From Lycium barbarum (taxonomy: Eukaryota > Streptophyta > Magnoliopsida > Solanales > Solanaceae), in contig NC_083340.1 in assembly GCF_019175385.1 (NCBI RefSeq), forward strand, positions 21,588,336 through 21,652,335: a stretch of 64,000 nucleotides of DNA, written 5' to 3'. The position numbers were made by a program, and so were the translations under genes. Positions 59,039 to 64,000 of the stretch are shown piece after piece (the stretch's first letter is position 1; each line of letters opens with the position of its first letter). The notes beneath the pieces are model-generated. The model was not told the origin of the DNA, ran no database searches, and worked only from the letters and a program-made list of their open reading frames with translations.

Positions 59039-59054
59039 AATTAACGAGAATTTA

Positions 59055-61160
59055 CACAAAGTAAATATAATAAAATATACATATGTAAATCTACCACATA
59101 ATTAGGCTAAAAAAGGGGGAGATGGGTGAGGATTTAATTTTGGTACAATCTGTAGTTACCACTTAATTAGGGTAAAAAAGGGGGAGATGGAGAAACGTCA
59201 ATATTTGGAACAATTGGTGAATTGTTAGTAATATTAGCCAATTTAATAACTAGTGTCAGTTGGCCCGTGCTAAGTCCGGGCCCAAACTGATCTTACAAAA
59301 TTCAATTTGTAGATATTTTGTAAATCTTTCCTACTATTGTTTCTTTGTTTTTATAACATCAATTTGATACTTTCAATAGATTTCTATCCGAAAATTAAGG
59401 GAAAACGACTTTTTAGTTTATATATTAGATTTAAAAAAAATCAAACATTGGCTTTTCTAATTGCATTTTACTTAAATATTTTTAGACTAAAATCTACGAT
59501 GATACAAATTCGACTTTTCATATGTTAAATTAATTTCATTTGTTTTTTGAATTAAAATTACTTATTTTTTACCTAAAAATATTACAAAAATCAATTAATG
59601 TCAAAAATATTTATTGCGAAAAAATATTGTTATATGATGAAATCAATAAAATTAAAAGTCCAGAAAAGTAAATTGTTCTGACTTTAAGCTTTCATTTTCC
59701 TTCCAAAAGATGCATGTTAAAAAATAACATCTTTTTCTTTTCTTAATTTAATAAATCATTTTATGAAATTCACATTGTAATAATTTTTTCATGTTGAATT
59801 TAAATTTTTTTGTCTTTGATTATACAGTATTTTGCAAAATATTTTAATATTAAAATGGTAAAAAAAATATTCTCACTTTATGCAATTGTTTAGTATTATT
59901 ATTGTTTGGTTTCTTTAACTACAATGTTTTTATAACTATAATATTTTATAGTTACTCTTTTAATATAGTAATTTATTAGAAAAGTTTTATGTTGAAAGCG
60001 TGCGCACGTAAAATTTGATTAATTAACTAACGTACTTCGGACTATAATTTACAATCTCGATTCATTTTTAAGTATATTTAACAATGACAGTCCATTTGTA
60101 TTTATTATTTTGATTTAAAACCTAGTCTTACCTTAAGTGAAATCTTTGTTAATTACTTATTTTTACCAGCATGTACGACACAAAATTATAAGAAAAAATA
60201 AAAAACTTTATCTATAACCAGACAAATAATTTTTTTAAATAGCAAATGATAATTGGTAATTAACATCAACAAATAATAAATAGTTTTATAAAAATAATAT
60301 TTTAATTCAATAATTAAGGTCATATTATAGAATTTGATTGACATGATAATCATATTCTTTAAGTGTCTATTCTTAAGGAAAAAATATAATTTTAAACAAA
60401 TTTAATATATTTCTCATAAAAGATGTATAAGCATGTGGGGACCACTAACTTCATGACATCATCATCATATTTAGTGACATAAAAAAGCTCTTAAGGTTCT
60501 CAAAATTTACCAAAATTTGTAAGAGTTCACAAAGTAACAAAAACTTTAATTAGGAATAAAAAAAGACAACAAATTCATGTGAAGACTACAAAAAATTGGT
60601 ATTCTCCTTTATATATAATAGTAATGTAGATAATAATAGTAATATCGATCCTATAGTATCTACCCACGTAATTTTCCCTACATAATTTCATGATCTAAAT
60701 CCAAGTCCAAGAGGAGCCCAAATCGAGCCCAAGAAAGGAGCTGATAATGCCAAGAAAGTGGATGAAATTTCTGCCCATAATGAGCTGAAATTCATAATGG
60801 GCTGACTCACATGGCCTAAAGGGGGCTGATTCATGCCCAAATTTGGAGCAAAAAAGGCGTGGGTTTTTTTTGTGCTAATTTGCCACTTTTTGCCTTATTT
60901 TTATTAGGTAGTTTTGGAAAGACTTTTACTTATTTTTCAAGTTTAACGTTTTCTAGCTATGCTTTTTGAGATAGGTTTTTTCCTATATTACAGGGATAGG
61001 TTTTACACCTTTGATTCTTTTAAGATGTAAGATTAATTCTCAACTTGATATCTTTGTTTTTTATTAGAAGTAAATTAAAGAAGGTAATTAGTATTATACT
61101 AATTATTATCTCTAATTACAATAACGAGTAAACCATAAAGATGAAATTCAATCAAACTGA
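59055..61160. other. AT-rich intergenic DNA
   Basis: A 27-bp word (TAATTAGGSTAAAAAAGGGG...) is repeated at 59099 and 59164. 60680-61060 is less AT-rich (GAGCCCAAATCGAGCCCAAG; GCTGATTCATGCCCAAATTT) and looks like LTR debris. No gene. Confidence 0.5.
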
Positions 61161-61439
61161 ACCTCTTCTAATAGTATACACAAAGCTCAACAAAGTTCTT
61201 TCCATCCACAAAATCAGATGCACGGGAATTCACATCGCTGTTGAGAACAGTACAGGGACAAGTATTCTCATTTAAAAAAAAGTAGCAACAAGTCATCTCT
61301 GTAGTGAGCTCGTTATCTTCTACCACCTTCAAATACAGAATGCTACGAGATGTGTGAGCAACAGAAAATAATAAAACTGGACCTCGCAAAAGAAGAAAAA
61401 TTTGTACAGTTGTTTACATCAACATAGATCTGCAGTAGT

Positions 61440-63100
61440 TTACACCCTTTCCAACTCCATGTTGTGTTTGTCTAATTGGTCCTTCAACTCCTTCCTCCAT
61501 TCTTGGATCAGTCTCTCCTGCTTGCTTATAAGCTCCGTTTTTGTTTTCAACTCTTGTTCCATTTTTGCAATATCCTATTCATATTAATTGGAACCCACAA
61601 AACTCCATTAGCAATGACAAAAATTAGTGGAAACAGTACTAGGAACTCTAATTTTATCTTTTATTTTACTTGCCTTTCTAAGCATATCTGGCTTGGAAGG
61701 CAAATCCTCGCGTTGCAACCCAATCAAATAAAGTTGAAGCTTTTTTGCTGCCTCCATGAAATCTCTGGCATGCCTCTCAACATCAACTGGGGAACAACAA
61801 ATTTGTAACTCATTCAGCAAAAAGAAGGAATAATTAAAATTACTACACTTGAACGAGCCTGAATAAGCACAAGAATAAGATAAACTGGAAAGAGGGAAAC
61901 AAAGACAAAAGCATAGAATCCAAACTTTATTCCTGCACAAGTATTAGGGAACAATCAGAACCTGAACGTGTCACCATCTAGATGACATTAAATGTCAGGA
62001 ATTTCATCAAACTCACATCAAGAGAAACACAAGGTAACTCAATGAAACCGAGACAATAAGAACTAGGGAGGACATCGTAATCTGCTTAATCGATCTAAGA
62101 GTCTTGCGAATAGTTGTAGTATTAACCTTGTGAATCATATGATGAAACTTTAGAGACGAGTAATAGAGGTAGACTCGGGTAAATTACAAAGGTAACAAAG
62201 AGCCATTTTTGCTAAAGGCTGGGAAGGCTTAATTGTTATTATATTGCTTTTATTAGGTCCTGTGTTTGCAAAGAATCTTTAGCTTCGTTGGAGATTTGTA
62301 TAGCACTCTAGATAAGTGTGAGATATAAAGAACCTCTTGTTTTCTTTTAATTGAGAAAAAGGTAACTATATATAGAACCTCTAATCTTTAAATCTTAAGT
62401 AGTCCTTTGAGAATGAGAATGATATGGACCAAATAGATTGGAACAGACATGGAATACTCAAACAGCCAATCGAAAAAATATTCAAACAGCCAAACCAAAC
62501 TAGTAGGAGAGTGAGGTATAGCTGACTGATTGATTGACTAAGAAGATTCTGTAAATTGCAATATTCAAAGACCCGTATCACGGATTCATAAAGCCAACTC
62601 CAACAAGAAAAAGCTTCATTGGATCTAAGAAGTTTCCACAAATTGCACTACTTAAAGAACACCCGTATCAATCCAGCAGATTATATGTCTAAAACAAAAT
62701 GTTTCCAAATAGCTTTAGATCATCAAATAGCTTAAATGTTCCAACACTAATAAGGGTTAACACAGAGGACCCAAAGTAGATTGACAACAACAAAGCAAAC
62801 AGAAGTAGGCAGACAGAGTGTCCTTCTGGGTTGATGTATATTACTACTAATGTCATCCTTCAAAGAATACTAGTAGATACAAGTCTCCAGATCTTCAAGC
62901 AAAAAGACAAGGGGTATATGTTTTGCCTAAAGTTACTCACTCTGATGATAAGGATGGGCTGAACGGTCAATTGCCTGGAGCTCTCTTGCAGGCAAGCAGG
63001 GAAGCAAAGCAGCCTCTAATGCCATCACACAGGCAATCATGTCATCCCTTGAAGCAGGAGATTGCATCTGTGATTCTGGAGTTTGCTGTCGATCAGCCAT
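61440..63100 (-). CDS. MED28: Mediator complex subunit 28, three exons
   Basis: This encodes a 135-residue head-module subunit of Mediator, the nuclear co-activator linking transcription factors to RNA polymerase II. Exon 1 is 62941-63100 (MADRQQTPES ... MIACVMALEAALLPCLPARE ... YHQ), exon 2 is 61674-61786 (IDVERHARDFMEAAKKLQLY ... PDMLRK), exon 3 is 61440-61574 (DIAKMEQELK ... KHNMELERV, stop). The order and the IDVERHARDFMEAAKKLQLY block match plant MED28; the last ~45 residues are a charged coiled coil. Intron 1 (1154 bp) is GTGAGT...CCCCAG and interrupts the Ile codon after its first base. Intron 2 (99 bp) has a GC donor, AAAG|GCAAGT, and ends AATAG, so it is a GC-AG intron. Splice phases close the frame perfectly. 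A 3' acceptor (TTTTTCAG) ends 9 bp before the ATG, implying a 5' UTR intron. The gene is intact and unrelated to the PPO cluster. Confidence 0.92.
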
Positions 63101-63580
63101 GTGTTTCGACTGAAAAACAAAGAGTAAATGAAGACTTCTTCCTGATGAAAAAGCAAGGGCACAACCACTTCAATCCCTTGTCGATTTTCGAGGGTTAAAT
63201 TCGACTAATTACATCCCACATAGATAAACTATTTTCCAGAAGAATTTCAACATTTCAGAATTATACAAGAAACAATCTGTTGCAATTTTTATCATTTCAA
63301 TGATATTATTTTAATCCGTCGCTCGAAAACCCATCAAACCGAACACTAATAAAAGCATGAAATTACCAAAAGAAAGTATACAATTCAAATATAATTGGAT
63401 AAAACTACATCAAATGCAACAAGAACCATGTGCAATAGCGGTAAATTTGAATGTATGAAGATGATTTTAAAATGAGATGCTAGGAAATCCAACCCAAGAA
63501 TCGAAAATGGTGACACTTCAACTGGGATTTACAATAATTTGAGCTGGGTTTATTTAGGGTTTAAATGGGGCAAGATAATC
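63101..63580 (-). promoter_or_regulatory. 5' UTR, its intron and core promoter of MED28
   Basis: Minus-strand TTGTTTTTCAG ending at 63110 is a good splice acceptor, leaving TCGAAACAC before the ATG. The donor cannot be fixed; candidates lie between about 63350 and 63540. AAACCCTAA (63554-63562, minus strand) is a telo-box, common near the transcription start of plant housekeeping genes and consistent with a Mediator subunit. Confidence 0.55.
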
Positions 63581-64000
63581 AAGAAAATATTGATAGTTAT
63601 ATAGTATGAATGAATGGGTACAAGCCTGGTACTGTAATGGGTTTGTCGTGCGGGTTTTGTGTAATATTGATATATAGTATGAATGAATGGGCTCACAATG
63701 TCTACCTCGCCCAATACAGCCAGCCCATCTTGTTGGGATACAAGCCTGGTATCAAATGATTCACATGTACATGTCACTTTTTCAATCACTTTTACAACCT
63801 GCAATTCACCTTTAAAAAGAGCTCAAAGTTGGTCAGTCCAATGTATTAGTGGCAACCGTTAGTATTATCATTTTAAGTCTCTTACTTTTTTCTGTTTTAA
63901 AAAGAATCCCTCTTTTTATATTTAATATATTTTCAAATAACATTTTACATATCAATGACAAGTTTAAGATCACAAAATATAAAATACAATATATATGTTT
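63581..64000. other. Region upstream of MED28
   Basis: ATATAGTATGAATGAATGGG occurs at about 63599 and again at 63673, and ACAAGCCTGGTA occurs twice, so a short segment has been duplicated. AT-rich beyond. No gene start seen before the window ends. Confidence 0.5.

Noticed and set aside
61476..61940. Separate small genes on both strands around the MED28 exons
   Set aside because: The plus-strand frames are shadows of exons 2 and 3, and the minus-strand 110-codon frame is exon 2 extended into both introns.
62923..63198. 91-codon plus-strand open frame
   Set aside because: It is antisense to MED28 exon 1, which explains its higher GC and long open run.

Overview
The window is nuclear DNA of a flowering plant, almost certainly a Solanaceae species. 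The low-GC sequence is dense with transposon debris and holds three intronless plastid polyphenol oxidase (PPO) loci of the tomato/potato/tobacco type. It also carries Solanaceae-style repeats: TS-type SINE tails ending in TTG repeats, a TA-flanked Stowaway MITE, and large Ty3/gypsy LTRs beginning TGTCACGAC. The species cannot be fixed from the sequence.

Layout. 1-12.8 kb is nested LTR-retrotransposon sequence: a degenerate gypsy LTR at 1.1-4.0 kb, a 3.9-kb LTR dropped into an old repeat at 4.75-8.68 kb, and a gypsy internal remnant plus 3' LTR at 9.2-12.7 kb. 12.8-29 kb has no gene; it holds SINE fragments, a mitochondrial nad4-like insert, several long foldback elements, a CACTA-like end, many MITEs and a LINE fragment. 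PPO1 (29.5-31.25 kb, minus strand) is the only intact PPO. 31.3-40.9 kb is transposon-rich, with a 2.56-kb solo LTR inside an hAT-like element. 40.9-55 kb is a rearranged tandem PPO cluster on the plus strand. PPO2 is a broken gene whose tail runs into a second copy of a PPO promoter, with a nested 5.56-kb LTR insertion just upstream. PPO3 is complete apart from a one-base frameshift. An orphan promoter joined directly to a PPO 3' UTR marks a deleted PPO. Two very large inverted repeats (49.4-50.6 kb and 55.8-57.6 kb) are built from stacked short palindromes. The right end (61.4-63.1 kb, minus strand) carries a three-exon gene for Mediator subunit 28.

How the genes relate. The PPOs encode chloroplast-targeted dicopper oxidases whose browning reaction is a defence response. 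The cluster shows repeated duplication followed by decay: one intact copy, two damaged copies, one ghost and one further 3'-flank duplicate. MED28 is an unrelated housekeeping neighbour. The most unusual structures are the two giant palindromes, the promoter-derived PPO2 C-terminus, and palindromic cassettes that differ between otherwise related LTRs at the same place beside a possible TATA box. I found no prokaryote-like system, CRISPR array or rRNA.
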